NCBI RefSeq assembly: GCF_002906655.1
Contig: NZ_CP025794.1
Span: 3,100,001-3,164,000, forward strand
Length of the DNA: 64,000 bases
From: Vibrio hyugaensis
GTDB lineage: Bacteria > Pseudomonadota > Gammaproteobacteria > Enterobacterales > Vibrionaceae
Reading direction: 5' to 3'
The notes beneath the pieces are model-generated. The model searched no databases, was not told the origin of the DNA, and was given only the letters and a program-made list of their open reading frames with translations. The position numbers and the translations under genes are program-made. Below are positions 56,994 through 64,000 of the stretch, piece by piece; the first letter of the stretch is position 1, and the number at the start of each line of letters is the position of its first letter.

Positions 56994-58286
56994 TTAGAAC
57001 TTGTAGTTCGCTTGAACACCGATTAGCCATACGTTACCTGTTACTTCACCTGTAAACGCACCGCCTAGAAGTGCCGCTTCGTTGTCTGAAGCATCACGAG
57101 GCTCGCTGATAGACGCATCTTTTGCGAAGATATAAGTAAAGCCAGCATCTAGCGTTAAGTTTTTAGACCATTCGTAGCCTGCACCAATGCTGAGCCATAG
57201 GCGGTCAGTCTCTGGAATTGTTGTTGTACGGTATTTGTCATCAACTGCTGACATGTCGTATGCAACACCAGAGCGTAGTGCTAGCTTGCTGTCTACTTGG
57301 TAAGTCGCACCGATAGCAAAGCGGTAGTTGTCTTCCCAGTTTTCAGATTTAATCAGATCAGATGAATCAGGGAAATCTGCCACTAGCTCTTTAAAGCTGC
57401 TCCAATCTGTCCAGTTAATGCTTGCGTGTACTGCTAACTGGTCATTTAGTTGGTGGAAGCTCGCTAGTTCAGCTGTTGCTGGCAAGGTAAGGTCCATTGA
57501 ACCTGCTTTTTTCGCGTTAGGGTTCACTGGGTTGAACGCAAGACCATTCGCGTGACCTTCTAGGGTCAGATCTACCGCTGATTTATATGCGAAACCGATA
57601 CGGTTGTTATCGTTGATCTGCCATGTAGTACCCACTTGCCAACCCCAAGCGGTGTCATCACCTTCCATGTATTTAAGTGTTTGACCCGGTAAAGTCGGTT
57701 TCACTAAACCCATCTGAGGTGGCATCACTGCGCCAATGCTACCATCTGCGATGATGTAACGGATACCACCACCAATGCTTACCGCTTCATTCAGTTTGTA
57801 AGCAGCATTTAGGTTTGCTTCCATAGAGAAAACACTAGCTTGGTTACCAAAGTTCGTTGCCGCAAAGTCTTTACCCAGATCAGTTTCCATACCGTAGTTA
57901 GTACCAAGAGCAAAACCGACAGCTACTTTTTCATTGTATTGGTGAGAAAGGTAAAAGTTTGGTACGACTGCATCGTGTGCAAAGTCATGAGAGCTAGCAG
58001 GAAGTGTTCTATCGCCACCAAGGTGCATTTGACCATCAACATCAACGTTAGGGTTTACATAGATAGCGCCAACAGACACTTGTGTGCCTTCTAGATACGT
58101 TAGCATTGCTGGGTTACGCCATTGTGCACTTGCGTTATCAGCCATTGCTGCTTCACCAGCGTACGCACGGCCTAGGCCTGTTGCTGAGTACTCTGCAAGT
58201 TGGAAACCTGCTGCGTTTGCAACGCCTGAAGTACTTAGTAGGCCGAATGCCACTGCTGCTGAAAGGAGAGTCTTGTTGGTTTTCAT
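56994..58286 (-). CDS. fadL: FadL-type outer membrane fatty acid transporter (first copy)
   Basis: A 430-residue outer-membrane beta-barrel of the OMPP1/FadL/TodX family. It has a signal peptide (cut after ANA near residue 25), the N-terminal plug segment AGFQLAEYSATGLGRAYAGEAA and NPAMLTYLEGTQVSVG, and a C-terminal aromatic residue (YKF) typical of barrels. It imports long-chain fatty acids or other hydrophobic ligands; which one is not known. A second homologue lies just upstream, 309 bp apart, each with its own control region. Confidence 0.9.
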   Translation of the reverse strand: MKTNKTLLSAAVAFGLLSTSGVANAAGFQLAEYSATGLGRAYAGEAAMADNASAQWRNPAMLTYLEGTQVSVGAIYVNPNVDVDGQMHLGGDRTLPASSHDFAHDAVVPNFYLSHQYNEKVAVGFALGTNYGMETDLGKDFAATNFGNQASVFSMEANLNAAYKLNEAVSIGGGIRYIIADGSIGAVMPPQMGLVKPTLPGQTLKYMEGDDTAWGWQVGTTWQINDNNRIGFAYKSAVDLTLEGHANGLAFNPVNPNAKKAGSMDLTLPATAELASFHQLNDQLAVHASINWTDWSSFKELVADFPDSSDLIKSENWEDNYRFAIGATYQVDSKLALRSGVAYDMSAVDDKYRTTTIPETDRLWLSIGAGYEWSKNLTLDAGFTYIFAKDASISEPRDASDNEAALLGGAFTGEVTGNVWLIGVQANYKF

Positions 58287-58595
58287 TGTAATGTTCGCTG
58301 AGTTATTTATAACGTGGGGCGAAAGTTTACGTCTAGAGTTATTACTTTAAAAACGAAAAGCCAATAAAACAGTGTTTTTAGGTCAATTATCTATATATTT
58401 ATATATATATAGAAGATCTATCTAACTGTAATGGCTGTGTGAAAAAATCTCAGCGAACACTTGTGAGTCATAATTGTCGTTTTTGATTACACGTGTGCGC
58501 CAAAATTCAGTGGATGAGAAATAACAGATAAGAAAAAAGGCTGGAATACCAGCCTTTTATATAGATGTTACTTATACTAGCTTAACGCGTAATGA
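58287..58595. other. Region between the two fadL-type genes
   Basis: About 310 bp upstream of the first fadL copy on the reverse strand. It contains an AT-only stretch (about 58389-58411, TATATATTTATATATATATAG core) that could be part of its promoter, and the terminator of the second copy at 58535-58558. No ORF and no clear FadR palindrome. Confidence 0.45.
58533..58558 (-). terminator. Intrinsic terminator after the second fadL-type gene
   Basis: AAAAGGCTGG-AATA-CCAGCCTTTT stem; read on the reverse strand it ends in six Ts, just downstream of the 58596 gene end. Confidence 0.85.
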
Positions 58596-59819
58596 TTAGA
58601 AGCTGCGGCTGTATTGTAAGCCGAACAGAATCGCATCTGCGCGAGTTGTACCTGTGAAGGAGCCTGTTGGAGCACTTGTCTCTACAACATCTACATCTTT
58701 ACCTACCAGATATGTAAAGCCAAGATCGATGTTCGAGCTTGAATCTAGATGATAAGTGAAGCCACCAGAGAACCATTGACGATCAGAATCAGGTACAGAA
58801 ACTGAAGTTAGGTCAGCTTGAGCACTTGTGTCGTACATGTAGCCCGCACGTAGTGTCCAATCATTATTTAGGTAGTAAGTACCACCAATAGCGTAGTGCC
58901 AACCATCTTGCCACTCATACGGCTTGTCGTAGCTACCAGTTAGAACGGAATCTTTTAGATTGCGGAATTCGATTTGATCGAACGTACCCCAACCGATGTA
59001 TTGGATGCTGTAGTGAACCGCAAACTTAGTATCTTGAATTTTGTGGTAGCCAGAGAACTCTGCCATATCAGGTAGCGGAAGAGTAATCTTTTGGCCCTTA
59101 TCGTCTTTAGCTTCCATTTCTGGGCTGTAACGGTAAGAGAAACCAAAACGGTTGTTTTCATCTAGCTCAAATACAGTACCTACGTTGAAACCAACAGCCC
59201 AACCGTCTGCACCATCTACATCTAGAAGAGGCATTGGTAGAACTTCTGCTTCACGTTTCATTGTACCTTGACCGTAGATTAGGTCGATGCCTGCACCGAA
59301 GCTCCATTGGTCGTTTAGACGGTAAGAACCCGCTAGACCAAAGTTTGCGCTTTTCACATCTGTAAGGCCGCCGTATTCGCGAGCAGCAAAGCTGTCATCA
59401 AATTCAGTTTTAGTACCGAAGTTTGAGTATGCGTTTACACCCCAAGCGAATTTGTCATTAACAGGAACGATTAGGTGGATATTTGGTGCGATAGAAGTGT
59501 CACCCGCATCGTCGTAGTTAGATGATGTGCCTAGAGGAGCTGTTACACCGCGGTACGTCGCATCTTTAACTTCAATCATCGAAGTAATGCTTTCAAAACC
59601 TAGCGATAGTTCCATTTTATCAAATAGAGCCATTGCTGCTGGGTTACGAGCCATTACGGATGCGTTATCTGCAATTACTGCATCACCTGCGAATGCACGA
59701 CCGATACCAGTCGCTGATTGTGCGTTTAGCTGGAAACCAGCTGCCATTGCTTGACCAGATGCCATTGCAACCGTCACTGCTAGGAGAGTCTTTTTAAACA
59801 GACGCGTATTCTGAGTCAT
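58596..59819 (-). CDS. fadL: FadL-type outer membrane fatty acid transporter (second copy)
   Basis: A 407-residue FadL-family barrel: signal peptide (cut after AMA near residue 26), plug segment AGFQLNAQSATGIGRAFAGDAV, NPAAMALFDKMELSLGFE, and C-terminal LQYSRSF. It shares layout and N-terminal motifs with the first copy but differs through most of the barrel, so the duplication is old and the ligands may differ. A weak FadR-like site (near 59909-59922, TCCGACCATT) lies upstream on the other strand. Confidence 0.9.
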   Translation of the reverse strand: MTQNTRLFKKTLLAVTVAMASGQAMAAGFQLNAQSATGIGRAFAGDAVIADNASVMARNPAAMALFDKMELSLGFESITSMIEVKDATYRGVTAPLGTSSNYDDAGDTSIAPNIHLIVPVNDKFAWGVNAYSNFGTKTEFDDSFAAREYGGLTDVKSANFGLAGSYRLNDQWSFGAGIDLIYGQGTMKREAEVLPMPLLDVDGADGWAVGFNVGTVFELDENNRFGFSYRYSPEMEAKDDKGQKITLPLPDMAEFSGYHKIQDTKFAVHYSIQYIGWGTFDQIEFRNLKDSVLTGSYDKPYEWQDGWHYAIGGTYYLNNDWTLRAGYMYDTSAQADLTSVSVPDSDRQWFSGGFTYHLDSSSNIDLGFTYLVGKDVDVVETSAPTGSFTGTTRADAILFGLQYSRSF

Positions 59820-60050
59820 TTTTTATTCCTTATGGGTTTCGTCTCTTTGGACGATAAGTTGAGCATTTGCTCAGTGGCGCAGATATTAGTATTAAGAGTG
59901 GACCATACAAATCCGACCATTGGATAAATTTGAATAAAAGTTGCAGAAATGATGTCTAAATGTCGGGAAATTGCACCTAAAGTGCATAATTTAGAGTTTT
60001 GACTCTAAACTCAATTGGTGGTGTGAATGTTTTTATTGGTATCTATAAGA

Positions 60051-60084
60051 AAAGGCCGCTAAATTTCGAAATTTAGCGGCTTTT
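60051..60084 (-). terminator. Terminator after the sigma factor/DUF3379 operon
   Basis: GCCGCTAAATTT-CGAAATTTAGCGGC (60055-60080, stem of about 12 bp) flanked by A and T runs; on the reverse strand it follows the DUF3379 gene by about 35 bp. Confidence 0.75.
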
Positions 60085-60116
60085 CACGTTTTATCGATGC
60101 GGTATTAAGGAACTTG

Positions 60117-60851
60117 TCACATAGGTTCCATCATCGGAGCAAGCTTAGCTGCGATAGCATCGATATCTTCGCCATTGCTACCAACAAGAATCATACTGGC
60201 TTTGCCCACCGGTTTCACAACACCACTCATACCATCTTTATCAAAGTCGACTTTCTGGTCACTCTTCACATCAGTCACAAACATGGTGACTCTGCCTTCT
60301 TTACCTTGGAAGACGACATGAAGCGCATTGTTCGACTCACCAAAGCCACAATGGTTTAGGTAGTAAACGTGATATGGAAAATCACCGTTTATCTGGTAAT
60401 GGAAAGGCATCATTTTCGCATTGACTTGTTTATTCGAAACATCTTCATCGATGTTACGGACAAACGGTTCTTCTGCAACTACGTGTTTCATTGCGGTGTC
60501 TGCCAGACTTGCTTGCGCTGGAGAAACAATAACGTTACCCCAGTTAATCTGACCTACGAGTAAACCAGCAGTAAATGCAACGGATGCCGCCAAAGCCATC
60601 GCTTTACGAGCGAAATTAGGTCTGACTATCTTTTCATCTTCTAATGCATTTGATGTTTGGTTAAACAAAATTTTGTCGGCGAGATCTTCTGGCACATCCA
60701 CATTCATGGCTTGCTTAATTTTTAGATCGAGGTCCAAAACGTCTTCAACAAACTTACTGTTAGCGTCGTTCTCAGCTAAAGCTTGCAGAATCTCTTCATC
60801 CTTCTGTTTTGGATCCGACAAAATACGACGACGAAATTCTAAATCATCCAT
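60117..60851 (-). CDS. DUF3379 family protein, possible anti-sigma factor
   Basis: A 244-residue protein with a cytoplasmic helical N-terminus (about 1-80), one transmembrane segment (MALAASVAFTAGLLVGQI, about 85-102) and a periplasmic C-terminal domain (PFHYQINGDFPYHVYYLNHCG; GRVTMFVTDV). It fits DUF3379. The layout is that of a membrane-bound anti-sigma factor, and its start overlaps the sigma factor gene by 8 bp. It lacks an obvious HxxxCxxC zinc motif. The anti-sigma role is inference from topology and coupling. Confidence 0.75.
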   Translation of the reverse strand: MDDLEFRRRILSDPKQKDEEILQALAENDANSKFVEDVLDLDLKIKQAMNVDVPEDLADKILFNQTSNALEDEKIVRPNFARKAMALAASVAFTAGLLVGQINWGNVIVSPAQASLADTAMKHVVAEEPFVRNIDEDVSNKQVNAKMMPFHYQINGDFPYHVYYLNHCGFGESNNALHVVFQGKEGRVTMFVTDVKSDQKVDFDKDGMSGVVKPVGKASMILVGSNGEDIDAIAAKLAPMMEPM

Positions 60852-61407
60852 TTTTTTGTCCTCTCTGAGTATCTTGAGAATCCAACATCTCTTTTAGTTG
60901 ATTGCGGGCGCGGAAAAGGCGCGTCATTACCGTGTTTTTGTTCAGTTCCAAAATGTTACCGATTTCTTCTCCGCTGAAACCGCCTACAACTTGGAGGAAC
61001 AAAGGTTCACGATATTCGACATCAAGCTTCATTATTTGAGCTTGTAGCCATTCCTGCTGATGATGTGGGTCATCGCTGACTTTAGCATCATTGCCATAGT
61101 CATCGATATCAACCAAATCAAATTGCTTGCGTTCGAAGCGGCGCGCGTTTTCTCGTCTCAGAATAGTAATAAGCCAAGATTTCGCAGCCTTTTCATCTTG
61201 AAGGCTATCGAGAGACTTCCACGCACGCAGACAGGTTTCTTGAACCAAATCTTCTGCAACCGCCTTTTCCTTGCATAACCAGTATGCGTAGCGATATAAG
61301 TCTCTGTGATAGCCCCGAACAAGAGCTTCGTATTTTCTTTGTCTGTCCATATCAGAGTTGACCGGACTGTCGGAATTTTTCTTTCCAAACATTTTAAATA
61401 TTGCCAC
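60844..61407 (-). CDS. ECF-type RNA polymerase sigma factor
   Basis: A 187-residue sigma-70 family protein of ECF type: region 2 (YEALVRGYHRDLYRYAYWLCKEKAVAEDLVQETCLRAWKSL, in part) and region 4 (LDVEYREPLFLQVVGGFSGEEIGNILELNKNTVMTRLFRARNQLKE, in part); no regions 1.1 or 3. I chose GTG at 61407, exactly 5 bp after GGAGG; an upstream ATG at 61437 has no ribosome site. A downstream ATG (MDRQRKYEAL) would also keep region 2. The downstream DUF3379 gene is its likely regulator. Its regulon cannot be told from sequence. Confidence 0.83.
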   Translation of the reverse strand: MAIFKMFGKKNSDSPVNSDMDRQRKYEALVRGYHRDLYRYAYWLCKEKAVAEDLVQETCLRAWKSLDSLQDEKAAKSWLITILRRENARRFERKQFDLVDIDDYGNDAKVSDDPHHQQEWLQAQIMKLDVEYREPLFLQVVGGFSGEEIGNILELNKNTVMTRLFRARNQLKEMLDSQDTQRGQKNG

Positions 61408-61659
61408 AGGAGCCTCCGTCTTGCTCTGTGAGGTCATATATACCGCTTATATTTATAATCGATCCGACTACACTTTTTGTAGTTTAGCAGCAGCACAATA
61501 TACGTCTTCAACGATCAAGCACTTATTTGAAGTGATGATAATTTATTTTTTATTGTTGTCAGTGAGGCGTTTTACCTCATTTGGTTGGCTACTTGGTCAG
61601 TCTTCAAATCCTATTCCTGCAAGAAACCATAAAATCACCATAAAAATTGATCTATTTCA

Positions 61660-61861
61660 AAATCTCATACAGTGAAGGGGCTATAGTACATCTTGTCATC
61701 TAGTTAGTCATTGCGACTAACATGTTGAGCAAGATGACACTTCCTTTTGAAGGCTGACTTTACTTTCTCCTAATCAGGAAACTGATTAATTTTACAATTG
61801 GCGTATGTTAATTGTTTTATAGATATTCCGACCACACAATCTTGTGTGGTTTTTTTTTTTT
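61660..61861 (+). ncRNA. Candidate small RNA upstream of fadI
   Basis: A forward intrinsic terminator with 12 Ts sits where no forward gene precedes it, and upstream lies a nested hairpin: outer arms CATCTTG (61689-61695) and CAAGATG (61730-61736) enclose GTTAGTC-ATTGC-GACTAAC (61703-61721). Poly-U ends of this kind suit Hfq-dependent RNAs. The 5' end is not fixed; a weak TTGATC-N15-TACAGT pair near 61649-61675 could be the promoter. The strand and existence are inference. Confidence 0.35.
61831..61861 (+). terminator. Strong orphan intrinsic terminator
   Basis: ACCACACAA and TTGTGTGGT (61831-61850) form the stem, followed by an unbroken run of 12 Ts (61850-61861). It cannot belong to the sigma gene (reverse strand) and lies upstream of the fadI promoter. 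Confidence 0.85.
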
Positions 61862-61988
61862 GCTTCAATTTTACCTACAGAACACTTCTTCTCTTTTTAA
61901 GTCACTATAGTTAAGCAATCTTAATCGCATAAGAATCAATGAACTAGAGTAATAGATCTACTCGCTTCACGTTTATTTAAACGCATGT

Positions 61989-62016
61989 TTGATAAATTTA
62001 ACAAGTTGATTACAAT
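61989..62016 (+). promoter_or_regulatory. Probable sigma-70 promoter of fadIJ
   Basis: TTGATA (61989-61994), 16 bp, TACAAT (62011-62016). Transcription would start near 62023, about 30 bp before fadI. Confidence 0.65.
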
Positions 62017-62020
62017 GCAT

Positions 62021-62033
62021 GAGGTCAGACCTC
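62021..62033 (+). promoter_or_regulatory. FadR-like operator at fadI
   Basis: GAGGTCAGACCTC is a perfect palindrome containing GGTCAGACC; known FadR sites centre on TGGTCNGACCA. It covers the expected transcription start, so binding would block fadIJ transcription when acyl-CoA is low. FadR itself is not encoded here. Confidence 0.6.
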
Positions 62034-62052
62034 TTGTATTTAAGGAGAAACA

Positions 62053-63360
62053 ATGGGCAAGCAGGAAGTAAAAACACGCCATGGTGAACGTGTTGCTATT
62101 GTCGCAGGGCTCCGAACTCCCTTTGCTCGTCAAAGCACTGAGTTCAGCCAGGTGCCAGCGGTCGATTTAGGTAAAATGGTAGTGAGCGAAATGCTTGCTC
62201 GCACAGATATCGACCCTAAGTTAATTGAACAAGTGGTATTTGGACAAGTGGTTCAAATGCCAGAAGCACCAAACATCGCACGAGAAATCGTATTGGGGAC
62301 GGGTATGCATATTCATACCGACGCTTACAGTGTGACTCGCGCATGTGCGACCAGCTTCCAAGCTGCTGTCAATGTTGCCGAAAGTATTATGGCTGGCAGC
62401 ATTGATGTGGGGATTGCTGGTGGTGCGGACTCTTCTTCTGTGTTGCCTATTGGTGTATCAAAAACGTTGGCTGCTAATTTACTGGCGCTCAGCAAAACCA
62501 AAACGCTGGGTCAAAAGCTCAACATTCTTAAAAAACTCAGCTTCAAAGATTTGATGCCAGTGCCGCCGGCAGTGGCTGAATACTCGACGGGTCTCTCAAT
62601 GGGTCAGACTGCCGAGCAAATGGCGAAGTCATACGGAATTACTCGTGCAGAGCAAGATGCGTTGGCGCACCGTTCTCACTCTCTAGCTTCGCAAGCTTGG
62701 AAAGACGGCAAAATCCAAGACGAAGTGATGACTGCTTTCCCAGAACCTTACAAAAAATGGATCTCGGAAGATAACAACATTCGTCATGACTCGACATTAG
62801 AAGGTTACGCAAAATTGCGTCCGGCTTTTGACCGCCAATACGGCAGCGTAACAGCCGCAAACAGTACGCCATTAACCGATGGTGGTGCCGCTGTGATGCT
62901 AATGCGTGAAGGTAAAGCGAAAGAGCTTGGGATGGAAATCCTTGGCTACATTCGCGGTTATGCATTCTCGGCTATTGGCGTGGAAATGGATATGTTGATG
63001 GGGCCAACTTACGCGACATCGAAAGTATTAGAAAATACCGGATTGGAACTCTCAGACCTCACGCTTATTGATATGCATGAAGCGTTTGCTGCTCAAGCAC
63101 TTGCGAATGTGAAGATGTTTGCTTCTGATAAATTTGCCCAAGAGAACCTAGGTCGTTCGAAAGCGATTGGCGAGATCGACATGGATAAGTTCAACGTCCT
63201 TGGCGGTTCAATTGCCTATGGCCACCCATTTGCTGCAACTGGCGCACGTATGATGACGCAAACGCTGCGTGAGCTGAAACGTCGTGGTGGTGGTCTTGCG
63301 TTGAATACTGCGTGTGCCGCAGGTGGTCTTGGTGCAGCAATGATTTTGGAGGTTGAGTAA
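62053..63360 (+). CDS. fadI: 3-ketoacyl-CoA thiolase FadI
   Basis: A 435-residue thiolase of the fatty acid beta-oxidation cycle, cleaving 3-ketoacyl-CoA to acetyl-CoA. The nucleophile is Cys98 ([10 protein letters not shown]); the C-terminal catalytic residues lie in [10 protein letters not shown] (His) and [12 protein letters not shown] (Cys). Length matches E. coli FadI (436). The ATG at 62053 follows AAGGAG. The last base of its stop codon is the first of the fadJ ATG. Confidence 0.95.
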   Translation: MGKQEVKTRHGERVAIVAGLRTPFARQSTEFSQVPAVDLGKMVVSEMLARTDIDPKLIEQVVFGQVVQMPEAPNIAREIVLGTGMHIHTDAYSVTRACATSFQAAVNVAESIMAGSIDVGIAGGADSSSVLPIGVSKTLAANLLALSKTKTLGQKLNILKKLSFKDLMPVPPAVAEYSTGLSMGQTAEQMAKSYGITRAEQDALAHRSHSLASQAWKDGKIQDEVMTAFPEPYKKWISEDNNIRHDSTLEGYAKLRPAFDRQYGSVTAANSTPLTDGGAAVMLMREGKAKELGMEILGYIRGYAFSAIGVEMDMLMGPTYATSKVLENTGLELSDLTLIDMHEAFAAQALANVKMFASDKFAQENLGRSKAIGEIDMDKFNVLGGSIAYGHPFAATGARMMTQTLRELKRRGGGLALNTACAAGGLGAAMILEVE

Positions 63361-64000
63361 TGAGCGAGCAAAAAGCATTTAGTCTAAAGATTGATGAGCA
63401 GAACATTGCTTGGCTAGCCATCGATGTGCCAAACGAGAAAATGAACACGCTGCAAGCGGCGTTTGCAGATGAGATGAAAGAGATTTTCGCTCAACTGAAA
63501 GACACCAACGGCGTAAAAGGGATGATCATCCATTCCTTAAAACCAGATAACTTTGTTGCGGGTGCCGACGTACGCATGCTCGAAGCGTGCACGACGGCAA
63601 GTGAAGCTGAAGCGTTAGCCAAGCAAGGCCAAGACTTGTTCCAGCAGCTGTCTGATCTGCCTTATCCGGTTGTCGCTGCGATTCATGGTCCATGTCTAGG
63701 TGGCGGTTTAGAGCTTGCTCTCGCGTGTGACTACCGCGTGTGTACTGATTCCGATAAAACGCGTCTTGGTTTGCCTGAAGTGCAACTTGGTTTGCTGCCT
63801 GGTTCTGGTGGTACTCAACGTCTTCCGCGTTTGATTGGTCTGTTGCCTTCGTTAGATTTAACCCTTACAGGTAAACAACTGCGTGCGAAGAAAGCGAAAA
63901 AGTTGGGTGTGGTTGACGCTTGTGTGCCAGAAACGATCTTGCTTGATGTTGCTAAGAAGCATATCGAAAAAGGCAAGAAGAAAGGTAAACAGAAGCAGTC
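63360..64000 (+). CDS. fadJ: Fatty acid oxidation complex alpha subunit FadJ (3' end missing)
   Basis: The first 213 codons of FadJ, cut by the window edge. They form the enoyl-CoA hydratase (crotonase) domain: oxyanion-hole and Glu motifs [29 protein letters not shown] and [24 protein letters not shown], quoted in part. The full protein also has a 3-hydroxyacyl-CoA dehydrogenase part and pairs with FadI. It begins within the fadI stop (TAATG), so translation is coupled. Confidence 0.93.
   Translation, partial: MSEQKAFSLKIDEQNIAWLAIDVPNEKMNTLQAAFADEMKEIFAQLKDTNGVKGMIIHSLKPDNFVAGADVRMLEACTTASEAEALAKQGQDLFQQLSDLPYPVVAAIHGPCLGGGLELALACDYRVCTDSDKTRLGLPEVQLGLLPGSGGTQRLPRLIGLLPSLDLTLTGKQLRAKKAKKLGVVDACVPETILLDVAKKHIEKGKKKGKQKQ

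Larger units (their letters stand above)
61408..62052. other. Long intergenic region before fadI
   Basis: 645 bp between the sigma factor gene (reverse) and fadI (forward). From left to right it holds a small inverted repeat (ACTACA...TGTAGT, 61467-61483), a nested hairpin (61689-61736), a strong orphan forward terminator (61831-61861), a sigma-70-like promoter (61989-62016) and a FadR-like palindrome (62021-62033). Forward and reverse frames here are short and lack ribosome sites. Confidence 0.6.

Noticed and set aside
58385..58412. AT dinucleotide stretch as an insertion or satellite repeat
   Set aside because: Short and irregular; more easily explained as promoter AT content.
59909..59922. 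FadR-like half site upstream of the second fadL gene
   Set aside because: Only one half (TCCGACCATT) fits; the other half is degenerate, so I did not list it as an operator.
59990..60009. TTTAGAGT-TTTG-ACTCTAAA hairpin as a terminator
   Set aside because: No T run on either strand; a better terminator for the neighbouring operon lies at 60051-60084.
61358..61675. Forward frame of 105 codons overlapping the sigma factor 5' end
   Set aside because: No good ribosome site, low-complexity hydrophobic content without a family pattern, and half of it is antisense to the sigma gene.

Overview
The window is a stretch of a Vibrio chromosome, most likely from the Harveyi clade (V. parahaemolyticus / V. 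alginolyticus relatives). The evidence is a flaF-flaB-flaA flagellin trio ahead of flaG-fliD-flaI-fliS, the flrABC regulators, flhF/flhG, the polar chemotaxis positioning genes parC/parP, and a ccm operon directly after cheW. The species call is inference from gene order and protein sequence. I see no tRNA, rRNA, CRISPR array, insertion sequence or prophage. The window cuts a gene at each end (perM on the left, fadJ on the right).

Layout. (1) 1-9.7 kb is housekeeping: perM, bcp, gcvR (divergent from dapA), dapA-bamC, a reverse-strand group (DUF2897 protein, M15 peptidase, dapE, ArsC/Spx-like protein), small proteins of unknown function and a Dyp-type peroxidase. (2) 9.8-17 kb holds three flagellin genes, each behind its own sigma-28-type promoter, then flaG, fliD, flaI and fliS. 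(3) 17.3-21.4 kb encodes the flagellar hierarchy regulators FlrA, FlrB and FlrC. (4) 21.5-37.9 kb encodes the MS ring, switch, export ATPase and export gate (fliEFGHIJ, fliKLMNOPQR, flhB, flhA). A reverse-strand NIPSNAP-family gene interrupts it between fliJ and fliK. (5) 37.9-48.6 kb holds flhF, flhG, fliA, cheY, cheZ, cheA, cheB, parC, parP, cheW and a DUF2802 gene. (6) 48.8-55.9 kb is a complete ccmABCDEFGHI cytochrome c maturation cluster. (7) 56.1-64 kb is lipid and envelope related: mlaA, two adjacent fadL-type porins, an ECF-like sigma factor with a DUF3379 partner, and the start of fadIJ.

How the parts work together. Sites matching the sigma-54 -24/-12 consensus lie before flrB, fliE, fliK and flhA, and sigma-28-type sites lie before all three flagellins. 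This fits the known Vibrio cascade: FlrA with sigma-54 activates flrBC and the basal-body operons, FlrC drives middle genes, and FliA (encoded here) drives late flagellins. FlhF and FlhG set the place and number of flagella. ParC and ParP hold the CheA/CheW arrays at the pole. In the last segment, FadL-type porins import long-chain fatty acids and FadI/FadJ degrade them. A GGTCAGACC palindrome beside the fadI promoter suggests FadR control.

Most of the window is well-known Vibrio biology. The parts least explained by known genes are: a 645-bp gap before fadI with a strong orphan terminator and a nested hairpin (candidate small RNA); the sigma factor/DUF3379 pair next to the fadL genes; the NIPSNAP gene inside the flagellar cluster; a sigma-54 promoter lying inside a perfect 14-bp inverted repeat between flrA and flrB; a triple motif in the CheA linker; and a repeat-bearing insert in FliD.
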